Source: Bacteroidales bacterium
Lineage (GTDB): Bacteria > Bacteroidota > Bacteroidia > Bacteroidales > F082
NCBI GenBank assembly: GCA_017537965.1
Contig: JAFYJV010000034.1
Span: 1 to 64,000 of the forward strand
Direction of reading: 5' to 3'
DNA: 64,000 bases
The position numbers and the translations under genes are program-made. Of this stretch, positions 50,557-57,045 are shown one piece after another; the stretch's first letter is position 1; each line of letters starts with the position of its first letter. The notes beneath the pieces are model-generated. The model did no database searches and was not told where the DNA came from. It saw only the letters and a program-made list of their open reading frames with translations.

Positions 50557-51246
50557 ATGAAACTTAAAGAGCTTATTAGTCAAACAAAATGGCAAGATGT
50601 GGCGATAGCTATGGTCATTGAGCATCCATGCCAAAGGAAAAATTTGGATGGTTACAGAATCATATTTGAAACGTTAATGATGATAGAACCCGTAGAATCG
50701 GAGTATCAGATACGGATTGAGAGAACGCCTGATATCCTTGAACCAGAATACACTTATCCTGATGTTTTCGGAATAAAGGATGGGGATGAAAACAGATGGT
50801 CGATGGAGTTTTCGTCCTGGGCAGAGTGGCTGGGAATGGTTGTTTGCAAAGAGACGCTTGAAGTCTTTTCGGCTAACCAAATTGTGGCGAATTGTCTTTA
50901 CGAGATGACATTCTTCGGCTTTACGGAGGATACAATTAACCAAGAGAAACAGAAATTGGAGGACTCCATCAAAGAAACGAAAGAGCATCCTGAAAACTTG
51001 AAAGAGTTCAAACTGGAAGACTATCGCGTTGAGATCTCCATGAAAGGATACCTGCAATGTTTAGACAGATGGCTTCGGTGGGGCACACTGTCAAGAGATT
51101 ATTTCGGTGAAGATGGCTCTTGGTTCAAGGAGCGTTTCTTGAGAAAGAAAGCCCCTGATTATTATGAGGAACTGGACCGACAGACATTGAAGGCTGCGCT
51201 GAAAGAGGTTGCGAGAGAAATATTGGATGTAGCGAAGGAGTTGTGA
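50557..51246 (+). CDS. DUF6557-like hypothetical protein
   Basis: The 229-residue product (MKLKELISQTKWQDVAIAMVIEHPCQRKNLDGYRIIFETLMMI, positions 1-43) resembles the DUF6557 family of Bacteroidales in this opening and in SSWAEWLGMVV. The match is from memory and not certain. The middle is helical and charged, and the end is KAALKEVAREILDVAKEL. It shares its upstream region with the AAA ATPase at 46211 and may belong to the same regulon. Confidence 0.6.
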   Translation: MKLKELISQTKWQDVAIAMVIEHPCQRKNLDGYRIIFETLMMIEPVESEYQIRIERTPDILEPEYTYPDVFGIKDGDENRWSMEFSSWAEWLGMVVCKETLEVFSANQIVANCLYEMTFFGFTEDTINQEKQKLEDSIKETKEHPENLKEFKLEDYRVEISMKGYLQCLDRWLRWGTLSRDYFGEDGSWFKERFLRKKAPDYYEELDRQTLKAALKEVAREILDVAKEL

Positions 51247-51288
51247 TATCCAACTGGAAGTTTTGTTTTTTAAAAATACAAAGAATTC

Positions 51289-51319
51289 TTGCAATTATAT
51301 AAAAAATTAGTTATCTTTG
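51289..51319 (+). promoter_or_regulatory. promoter of the ParE/RelE toxin-antitoxin pair
   Basis: TTG (51289-51291), 20 bases, then TATCTTTG (51312-51319), 22 bases before the antitoxin ATG. Confidence 0.7.
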
Positions 51320-51341
51320 CATCCGTTAATCCATCAAAACA

Positions 51342-51551
51342 ATGAAACCATACGACCAACATGAGAAAACTGATAGAATAGTGTCAGAGCCTGTTGCTGT
51401 CTATGGGGAAATGCAACAATCTTCCGCGATACAAATTGAACCGTCAAGTGAAATCCCGAAGGGTTATTTGACCCTTAGCCAATTTGGAGAATTGTTTCAC
51501 CAAAAACTCGACGAGTGTTATGCGGAGTTACGAAGTGATAGTTGCTCGTGA
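51342..51551 (+). CDS. antitoxin of a ParE/RelE-type pair
   Basis: The 69-residue product has a C-terminal helix YLTLSQFGELFHQKLDECYAELRSDSCS (by position, 43-69) that looks like the toxin-wrapping part of small Bacteroidales antitoxins. The N-terminal half is polar and likely disordered. Its last 32 bases overlap the toxin gene, as is common for type II modules. No DNA-binding fold is clear. Confidence 0.65.
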   Translation: MKPYDQHEKTDRIVSEPVAVYGEMQQSSAIQIEPSSEIPKGYLTLSQFGELFHQKLDECYAELRSDSCS

Positions 51552-51828
51552 AGCATTGACTGATTTAAGAGGAATAGTTCAATACGTGGCTTCCATTTAT
51601 CGACCAGAAAGTGGACATGGCTTTGTGGATCGGATATTGGATAAGTTGGATTCGTTGTCCTATTGCGCTGACGTTTTCCCTTATTCCCAAAAAAGATCAG
51701 CCAAAAGAATTCATCCCCAGGCAAAGACTATGCTTATTATCCATCGTCGCTGGACGGTAGTGTTCCATACAGAAGAAGATTTTGTGATCATTGACAGAAT
51801 ACTACCTTCAAAAACGATGGCGTATTAA
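51520..51828 (+). CDS. ParE/RelE-family toxin
   Basis: The 102-residue product (MRSYEVIVAREALTDLRGIVQYVASIYRPESGHGFVDRILDKL, positions 1-43) matches ParE/RelE: a first strand, a two-helix hairpin, then MLIIHRRWTVVFHTEEDFVIIDRILPS. Members cleave mRNA on ribosomes or inhibit gyrase. The end is intact. The ATG at 51520 is inside the antitoxin gene. Confidence 0.8.
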   Translation: MRSYEVIVAREALTDLRGIVQYVASIYRPESGHGFVDRILDKLDSLSYCADVFPYSQKRSAKRIHPQAKTMLIIHRRWTVVFHTEEDFVIIDRILPSKTMAY

Positions 51829-51841
51829 ATCCAATTTGCAG

Positions 51842-51864
51842 CTTGTGCTTCAATTTGGCACAAG
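51842..51864 (+). terminator. probable terminator of the toxin-antitoxin operon
   Basis: Stem CTTGTGC/GCACAAG (7 bp) with a 9-base loop, followed by TTCTCTTTTCC, 14 bases after the toxin stop. Confidence 0.6.
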
Positions 51865-51874
51865 TTCTCTTTTC

Positions 51875-51906
51875 CTTTGTAGCGCAAACCATAAAACGCT
51901 ACAAAG
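51875..51906. promoter_or_regulatory. 10-bp inverted repeat touching the ATG at 51907
   Basis: Perfect arms CTTTGTAGCG (51875-51884) and CGCTACAAAG (51897-51906), 12-base spacer. A promoter-like TTCCTTTG (51872-51879) overlaps the left arm, so a protein bound here would cover both promoter and start. Confidence 0.6.
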
Positions 51907-52464
51907 ATGACTTACAATGTGCCTTTTAAAGTTTCCCTGCGCGATTACGAGGGAATGATGAACAGCCGCGAGTATTGGGACGATCTCGGTGCCGAATGGA
52001 GTTGGAGCACGATAGAGAAAAAGCTGGTGCGGCTGGCAGGCTTTGTTCAGCAAGGCGGCAACTTGAAGAAAGTGATAAACCGCTACGCCAAGGAACATGA
52101 TGAACGCTACAACTGTCGTATCCAATACTGCGTGCTGTACTACATTCTGAAACTCATGGTTGGCAACCGATTGCAATGGTATGGCTCCGAGCCTTTGGTT
52201 GATCGCATCAAGTGCCTGAACAAAGATGAATTGATAAGGCTGCTCACCGCCGAACTGAAACGCGATGTGGTGCAAAGCTGTCATATTGATGAGCACAACA
52301 ACATTTGCGAGCATTGGGAACTTCTATCTGACACCGAATGGCTGAGCGATGTATATCTCGACCGCATTGAACGTCACCATTGGCGTACTCATCCCCAGGA
52401 GTCGCCGAGCCAGTATTTCAGAAGAGCGGAGATATGGTGGAGGGGTGGGAGGAGTTTGTGGTGA
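51907..52464 (+). CDS. hypothetical protein, 185 residues
   Basis: The product (MTYNVPFKVSLRDYEGMMNSREYWDDLGAEW, positions 1-31) is unrecognised. Features are a helical central part with several Cys and His (RIQYCVLYYILKLM, VVQSCHIDEHNNICEHWE), a Trp-rich end and a strongly basic tail. The Cys/His group CHIDEHNNICEH could bind a metal. The preceding inverted repeat suggests tight regulation. Context is the accessory region. Confidence 0.6.
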   Translation: MTYNVPFKVSLRDYEGMMNSREYWDDLGAEWSWSTIEKKLVRLAGFVQQGGNLKKVINRYAKEHDERYNCRIQYCVLYYILKLMVGNRLQWYGSEPLVDRIKCLNKDELIRLLTAELKRDVVQSCHIDEHNNICEHWELLSDTEWLSDVYLDRIERHHWRTHPQESPSQYFRRAEIWWRGGRSLW

Positions 52465-52481
52465 ATGAAAGGAAATATTGT

Positions 52482-52489
52482 TAAATTTG
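52482..52489 (+). promoter_or_regulatory. -7 element of the GIY-YIG/PLD operon
   Basis: TAAATTTG followed by CG, 31 bases before the ATG at 52520. Confidence 0.55.
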
Positions 52490-52519
52490 CGCACACAATC
52501 ATTAAAATAAAGTATCAAC

Positions 52520-53413
52520 ATGGAAAAAGATTTAAACTCAATCATTACAATTCAGGAACTTCTGAAAGGACGAAACACGGCGTTTGATAATTCAAAGCGC
52601 ATAAAAATGGTTAGACATAAAGAAAACAAGGCAACTATTACCTTTTATGATGAGGATAGCAAAGGGTCTCAATATGTTTATCAAGGGTCTCTGTATAACA
52701 TGTATCGATATGACAAACATCTTTTCCTTAAATATCAAAGTCATCAAGGGCTTGATAACTTTAAAGATGTGGAATTTATAGTCTCATTTATTGGGGAAAT
52801 GGGTTCGGAATCTCGTTTTGTCGGTGTTTATAAAAACTGTGGAAATAAAAATGTGGATGGGAAAACGGCGATTTTTGATTTTCAAGAATTAAAGGAATTT
52901 GAAATACTAAACGAACGAGTAATAATTGACTGGGGAGAATCGGCCATTTCGTGGCATCAGTGGTGGAAAAACAAAAAAGAAGTCATCCGAATTGAAAAAG
53001 GGTTTGACAGGGACAACATTCCTCCGTTTATTCGTTATGAAGATGTGATACTTAGTTATGATCAACTAAAAGCGATATTTAGCAAACAAAACCAAGAGTG
53101 GAAATCCAAACTGGAAGCTTGCAATTGCATTTATTTAATTTTAGACAAAAGTAATGGAAAAAACTATGTTGGCTCGATGTATAATAAACAGGGGATTTGG
53201 GGTAGGTGGAGTATTTATGCAGAGACAGGTCATGGTAATGACATATCTTTAATTGAACTATTAAAGAATGATCCATTACATGCTCAGAAGTATTTTCAAT
53301 GGAGTATTCTTGAAACTTTGCCTTTGAATATTGTTGATTCAGTTGCCATCGATAGAGAGTCATTATACAAAGAAAAGTTTGGTACCAGAGACTTTGGTTA
53401 TAACAACAACTGA
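52520..53413 (+). CDS. GIY-YIG-domain nuclease with N-terminal sensor-like region
   Basis: The 297-residue product ends in a GIY-YIG domain (about 200-297): CNCIYLILDKSNGKNYVGSM supplies the two Tyr, GRWSIYAE the Arg, AIDRESLYKEKFGTRD the metal-binding Glu and GYNNN the terminal Asn, so the active site looks intact. The N-terminal 190 residues are an unrecognised domain with several charged strands (FVGVYKNCGNK, WGESAISWHQWW). The gene is visibly AT-richer than its neighbours, hinting at recent acquisition. Its stop overlaps the PLD-type gene by one base (TGATG). Confidence 0.75.
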   Translation: MEKDLNSIITIQELLKGRNTAFDNSKRIKMVRHKENKATITFYDEDSKGSQYVYQGSLYNMYRYDKHLFLKYQSHQGLDNFKDVEFIVSFIGEMGSESRFVGVYKNCGNKNVDGKTAIFDFQELKEFEILNERVIIDWGESAISWHQWWKNKKEVIRIEKGFDRDNIPPFIRYEDVILSYDQLKAIFSKQNQEWKSKLEACNCIYLILDKSNGKNYVGSMYNKQGIWGRWSIYAETGHGNDISLIELLKNDPLHAQKYFQWSILETLPLNIVDSVAIDRESLYKEKFGTRDFGYNNN

Positions 53414-53928
53414 TGCTTCTAACGTATATCAAAGATACCGCCCATTACTCCGAAGTCCTCGCTCGTGTCCCTATGGTCAAGCGAAGTCTTTGGATTGGCA
53501 CCGCCGACATCAAAGACCTTTATGTCAAAGTTGGCTCCGAGACCAAACCCTTTCTTGCCGTTTTAGCCCAACTCATAAAGAAAGGTGTTGAAGTCCGTCT
53601 TATCCACGCCAAAGAACCGGGTCCCGCTTTTCGTGAGGACTTCGACAAATACCCAGCTTTGTTTGACGGTCTTGAACGAGTGCTCTGTCCGAGGGTGCAT
53701 TTCAAGATATTGGTCTTCGATGGTCAAGTAGCTTACATCGGCAGCGCCAATCTCACTGGTGCAGGCATAGGGATGAAAGGGGAGGACACGCGCAATTTCG
53801 AGGCGGGCATTCTTACCGATAATCCTGAATTGGTTGAGCAAGCTATGAACCAGTTCGACAACATTTGGATTGGTCGTCACTGCAAAACATGTAAACGGAG
53901 AGAATTCTGTTCTGATCCAATAGTTTGA
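53413..53928 (+). CDS. phospholipase-D-type nuclease with Cys cluster
   Basis: The 171-residue product has one HKD motif: VHFKILVFDGQVAYIGSAN (His96, Lys98, Asp103, Asn113). Proteins of this size dimerise to build one active site, as in Nuc and the BfiI catalytic domain, and usually cut nucleic acids. The C terminus HCKTCKRREFC (156-166) is a putative zinc site. It is translationally coupled to the GIY-YIG protein, so two unrelated nuclease folds work from one transcript. Confidence 0.78.
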   Translation: MLLTYIKDTAHYSEVLARVPMVKRSLWIGTADIKDLYVKVGSETKPFLAVLAQLIKKGVEVRLIHAKEPGPAFREDFDKYPALFDGLERVLCPRVHFKILVFDGQVAYIGSANLTGAGIGMKGEDTRNFEAGILTDNPELVEQAMNQFDNIWIGRHCKTCKRREFCSDPIV

Positions 53929-53960
53929 CGAACGCCATCCTTGAAAATCCATCGTTTTTT

Positions 53961-53968
53961 TACTTTTG
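53961..53968 (+). promoter_or_regulatory. -7 element of the 92-residue gene
   Basis: TACTTTTG followed by CA, 15 bases before the ATG at 53984. Confidence 0.6.
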
Positions 53969-53983
53969 CAAAAAGAATAGACT

Positions 53984-54262
53984 ATGTGCAAATACAGCGA
54001 AATAGAAAATATGATGTTGCCCAATGGACTGACACTCAATGAAGTAAACGATACGGTAAGGCGTGAGGTAGAGCGTATCTATCAAGAGTCATGGCTTCAA
54101 GGTGTCTCTGTACCTTTTTTTGACGAGAAGGGTAATACTTATCTGGCCAACTCAGATGGAAGCGAAGATTTGGTATCGCTTAACCGTCAGACTCGTACCT
54201 ATCGTGTTGTCAAGCGCATAGCTCAACCCGGTCAAGGCAGATACGCATATCTTGCTAAATAA
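53984..54262 (+). CDS. hypothetical protein, 92 residues
   Basis: The product (MCKYSEIENMMLPNGLTLNEVNDTVRREVERIYQESWLQG, positions 1-40) begins with a helix and continues with beta strands (VPFFDEKGNTYLANSDGSEDLVSL). No family recognised. It has its own promoter and follows the nuclease pair. A role as antitoxin or immunity partner is possible but unsupported. Confidence 0.55.
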   Translation: MCKYSEIENMMLPNGLTLNEVNDTVRREVERIYQESWLQGVSVPFFDEKGNTYLANSDGSEDLVSLNRQTRTYRVVKRIAQPGQGRYAYLAK

Positions 54263-54338
54263 GCCATAAGACAGGCCTCTATTATATCTTCTGCCAAAAA
54301 CTTGCACATTTTTTTTGATTCTTTTTTAACTTGTGCTT

Positions 54339-54367
54339 TTGTATGGCGCATGTTTTCGCTATCTTTG
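54339..54367 (+). promoter_or_regulatory. promoter of the WYL-exonuclease operon
   Basis: TTG (54339-54341), 18 bases, then TATCTTTG (54360-54367), 21 bases before the ATG at 54389. Confidence 0.7.
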
Positions 54368-54388
54368 CAGCAACAAAACGCAATCACT

Positions 54389-55303
54389 ATGGCATTAAGT
54401 CTTTTGAACAAATACGTCTGGCTGGTCGATACCATCTACAGGCATAAGTACATCTCGTTTGAGAAGATCAATGAACTGTGGCTCGACGACGAAAGGAGCG
54501 AGGGCCTCGAAATCCCCAAGCGCACCTTCCATACGTGGATCCACGAGGTGGAGGAGATGTTCGGCCTCGACATCTGCTGCGAACGCGTTGGTGGCTACAA
54601 CTACTACATCGAAAACGCCGAGGAGATTAAAAAAGGCGGACTTCGCAACTGGTTGCTCAACACCATCTCTACCAGCAACCTGTTAATGGATAACCTGCAG
54701 CTCAAAGACCGCATCCTGCTCGAAGAGGTGCCTTCGGTGAAGGACCACTTGGAGCCCATCATCAAGGCGATGAAGTCAAACCTGACACTCACGGTCACCT
54801 ACCAGGGCTATTGGCATGACGAGAGTAGCACCTTCGAGCTGGAGCCTTACTGTGTGAAGGTCTTCAAGCAACGCTGGTACCTGGCGGGGAAGAGTTCCTA
54901 CTGTGGCCAAGTCCGCATTTATGCCCTCGACCGTATTCAGAATCTGGCCCTGACCGACAAGAAGTTCAAGATGCCCAAGAAGTTCGATCCTGCTGGGTTC
55001 TTTGAGGATTTCTACGGCATTATCGCTCATGAGGATCCGAAGGTGGAGACAGTCAAATTGAAGGTCACCGCCGACCAGTCGAATTACTTGCGCTCGTTGC
55101 CGTTGCATCCAACCCAAAAAGAAGTTGAAAGAGGGGAGGAGTACAGCATTTTTGAACTGAGACTTTGTCCTGAATTCGATTTCCAACAAGAGATCCTTTC
55201 GCAAACGCCCGATGTTGAAGTGCTGGAACCGCTGTGGCTTCGCAAAGAAATAGCTGGGAAGGTGAAACAAATGTGGAACACCTATAAAGGCGACAAGAAA
55301 TGA
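54389..55303 (+). CDS. WYL-domain transcriptional regulator
   Basis: The 304-residue product has an N-terminal winged-helix region (about 1-70; KYISFEKINELWLDDERSEG, KRTFHTWIHEVEEMFG), a WYL domain (about 130-200; LTVTYQGYWHDESSTFELEPYCVKVFKQRWYLAG) and a WCX-like C-terminal part. In relatives the WYL domain binds single-stranded nucleic acid and controls phage-defence and DNA-damage genes. The start at 54389 is preferred over 54302 because of the promoter. It is coupled (ATGA) to the exonuclease gene. Confidence 0.85.
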   Translation: MALSLLNKYVWLVDTIYRHKYISFEKINELWLDDERSEGLEIPKRTFHTWIHEVEEMFGLDICCERVGGYNYYIENAEEIKKGGLRNWLLNTISTSNLLMDNLQLKDRILLEEVPSVKDHLEPIIKAMKSNLTLTVTYQGYWHDESSTFELEPYCVKVFKQRWYLAGKSSYCGQVRIYALDRIQNLALTDKKFKMPKKFDPAGFFEDFYGIIAHEDPKVETVKLKVTADQSNYLRSLPLHPTQKEVERGEEYSIFELRLCPEFDFQQEILSQTPDVEVLEPLWLRKEIAGKVKQMWNTYKGDKK

Positions 55304-55794
55304 GAGATTTCGCCGCCATCGACTTTGAGACCGCCAACAACCATCCCACCAGCGTGTGCAGCGTGGGCGTGGTGATTGTCCGTGATGGGGAGTTCGTGGA
55401 TTCGTTCTACTCGCTCATCCAGCCAGAACCGAATTATTACCTGTTTTGGAACACGATGGTCCATGGCATTACACAAGCCTATACCGAGGATGCACCCGTA
55501 TTCCCGTTTGTGTGGCGGCAGATCGAGCCTTTGATCGAAGGATTACCCTTGGTCGCGCACAACAGCCCCTTCGACGAGGGTTGTCTCAAAGCAGTGATGC
55601 GCTGCTATCAGATGGATTATCCCGACTATCAGTTCTATTGTACCTGCCGGGCATCAAGAAGGCATTTCGGGAAACAGCTGCCCAATCACCAGCTTCACAC
55701 GGTAGCCGCCGCTTGTGGCTTCGATCTGGTCAACCACCATCACGCCTTGGCAGATGCTGAAGCCTGCGCTTGGATTGCAAGGGAAATCCTATAA
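55300..55794 (+). CDS. DnaQ-like 3'-5' exonuclease
   Basis: The 164-residue product is a compact DEDDh exonuclease: AAIDFETAN (Asp, Glu), VAHNSPFDEGCL (Asp) and HHHALADAEAC (His, Asp). All four acidic residues and the His are present. It removes nucleotides from DNA or RNA 3' ends. It is the second gene of a WYL-regulator operon that recurs in Bacteroidales, which suggests the regulator controls or senses its substrate. Confidence 0.88.
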   Translation: MRDFAAIDFETANNHPTSVCSVGVVIVRDGEFVDSFYSLIQPEPNYYLFWNTMVHGITQAYTEDAPVFPFVWRQIEPLIEGLPLVAHNSPFDEGCLKAVMRCYQMDYPDYQFYCTCRASRRHFGKQLPNHQLHTVAAACGFDLVNHHHALADAEACAWIAREIL

Positions 55795-55800
55795 AACAAA

Positions 55801-55824
55801 GAGCACCCCATCGCTGAGGTGCTC
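55801..55824. terminator. terminator between convergent genes
   Basis: Stem GAGCACC/GGTGCTC (7 bp) with a 10-base loop. An A-rich flank on the left gives a T-run for the leftward lipoprotein transcript. Confidence 0.65.
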
Positions 55825-55849
55825 CGTTGTTCAAATAATGCTGTAAAGC

Positions 55850-56383
55850 TTACTTCACCTTGATGGAGTAGATGATGGGCTGCACGTAGGCGTCATACAC
55901 CTCAGCCATCTCCTTGTCGTATTTCACCGAACCGGAAACAGTATGGTCTTTTCCGTTGGAGACAATGAAAAAGTTGTTCATCCCTTTATCATTTTTCAGC
56001 AAGGCAGTCCCAACACAGCCCTTCACTTCAGGCTCGCCAACAGCCTCCCAACCTTGGTTTTCGAGCAGTCCAATAAAGTTCTTGACGGTTTCCTTGAGCT
56101 TAATCTCCCTTGAGCCCCAATCGCTATAGGTGGCGTCGATAAACACGCTGCCGTCATCGTTGCTGAGGTTGACCATCTCGTCACCATCCCAAGTGACTTC
56201 CAAATCGTTGGGATAATTGATCGTGAAACCGGAGCAATCGTATTCCGTGAAGTTGTCGGGGATGACCACTTCCACCTTGGGCTCGTCAACCTCTTTGTTG
56301 TCACCCTTGTTGTTGCCACCATTGTTTCCACATGCAGCAAAAAACAGGCAGGCTGCAACTGCCATAAACATAGCTTTTTTCAT
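55850..56383 (-). CDS. lipoprotein of unknown function, 177 residues
   Basis: A lipoprotein signal (MKKAMFMAVAACLFFAAC) is followed by an Asn/Gly-rich linker and a domain with FTEYDCSGFTINYPNDLEVTWDGDEMV and VKNFIGLLENQGWE (by position). The pattern is like PsbP/MOG1-type folds, which often bind other proteins, but the match is weak. Start at 56383 set by the promoter at 56415-56422. Confidence 0.6.
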   Translation of the reverse strand: MKKAMFMAVAACLFFAACGNNGGNNKGDNKEVDEPKVEVVIPDNFTEYDCSGFTINYPNDLEVTWDGDEMVNLSNDDGSVFIDATYSDWGSREIKLKETVKNFIGLLENQGWEAVGEPEVKGCVGTALLKNDKGMNNFFIVSNGKDHTVSGSVKYDKEMAEVYDAYVQPIIYSIKVK

Positions 56384-56414
56384 GGTTTTGATATTTAGTT
56401 TTCTGAAAGACATG

Positions 56415-56422
56415 CAAAGATA
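56415..56422 (-). promoter_or_regulatory. -7 element of the lipoprotein gene
   Basis: Minus-strand TATCTTTG followed by CA, 31 bases before the ATG at 56383. Confidence 0.6.
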
Positions 56423-56432
56423 AAAAAAAGTG

Positions 56433-56440
56433 TACTTTTG
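56433..56440 (+). promoter_or_regulatory. -7 element of carbonic anhydrase
   Basis: TACTTTTG followed by TA, 18 bases before the ATG at 56459; divergent from the lipoprotein promoter. Confidence 0.6.
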
Positions 56441-56458
56441 TAATCGATAAATAAAAAA

Positions 56459-57007
56459 ATGAACAGGAATTCGCAAAAAGCTTTGGAATTATTAAAGGAG
56501 GGTAACGCCCGTTTTGTATCGGGTAACCTTGCTCCCAAAGACCATTATGATGAAGATCGTCAACGGCTTAGCCAAGGCCAACATCCATTTGCCGTGGTGC
56601 TTTGCTGCTCCGACAGTAGGGTGGTGCCCGAGATCCTCTTCGACCAAAAGTTGGGCGACTTGTTTGTCATCCGTAACGCTGGCAACGTGGTGGATGATGA
56701 CGTGCTGGGCTCCATCGAATATGCTGTGGAGCATCTGGAATCGCCTCTGGTAATCGTGCTGGGCCATTCCGACTGTGGAGCTGTCACCGCGACCTGTCAA
56801 GGTGGTGAACTACCAGGACATATCGTGGAGATTGCCAAACGCATTAAACCTTCTATCGACGAAGGCTGCTGCATCAACGACAACGCTCGACGTCATGCCG
56901 AACGGATGACGCAACTCATCAAAAACGACCCGATTGTTGAACATACGAACGCCAAGGTGGTGGCGGGGTTTTATGACATCGCGACTGGCATGGTGGAGTG
57001 GCAGTGA
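56459..57007 (+). CDS. beta-class carbonic anhydrase
   Basis: The 182-residue product shows the beta-class zinc site: AVVLCCSDSRVVPEILFD with Cys and the Asp-Arg dyad, and IVLGHSDCGAVTA with His and Cys. RNAGNVVDDDVLGSIEYAVEHL is also canonical. It interconverts CO2 and bicarbonate, important for succinate-forming anaerobes that need CO2. Cytoplasmic (no signal peptide) and monocistronic. Confidence 0.93.
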   Translation: MNRNSQKALELLKEGNARFVSGNLAPKDHYDEDRQRLSQGQHPFAVVLCCSDSRVVPEILFDQKLGDLFVIRNAGNVVDDDVLGSIEYAVEHLESPLVIVLGHSDCGAVTATCQGGELPGHIVEIAKRIKPSIDEGCCINDNARRHAERMTQLIKNDPIVEHTNAKVVAGFYDIATGMVEWQ

Positions 57008-57045
57008 TAGTTCATCTCTTGCCTAATTCGACGAAGCCTATTAAT

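Noticed and set aside
52520..53413. Homing endonuclease or intron
   Set aside because: The GIY-YIG gene does not interrupt another gene and is coupled to the PLD gene, so a free-standing operon is simpler.
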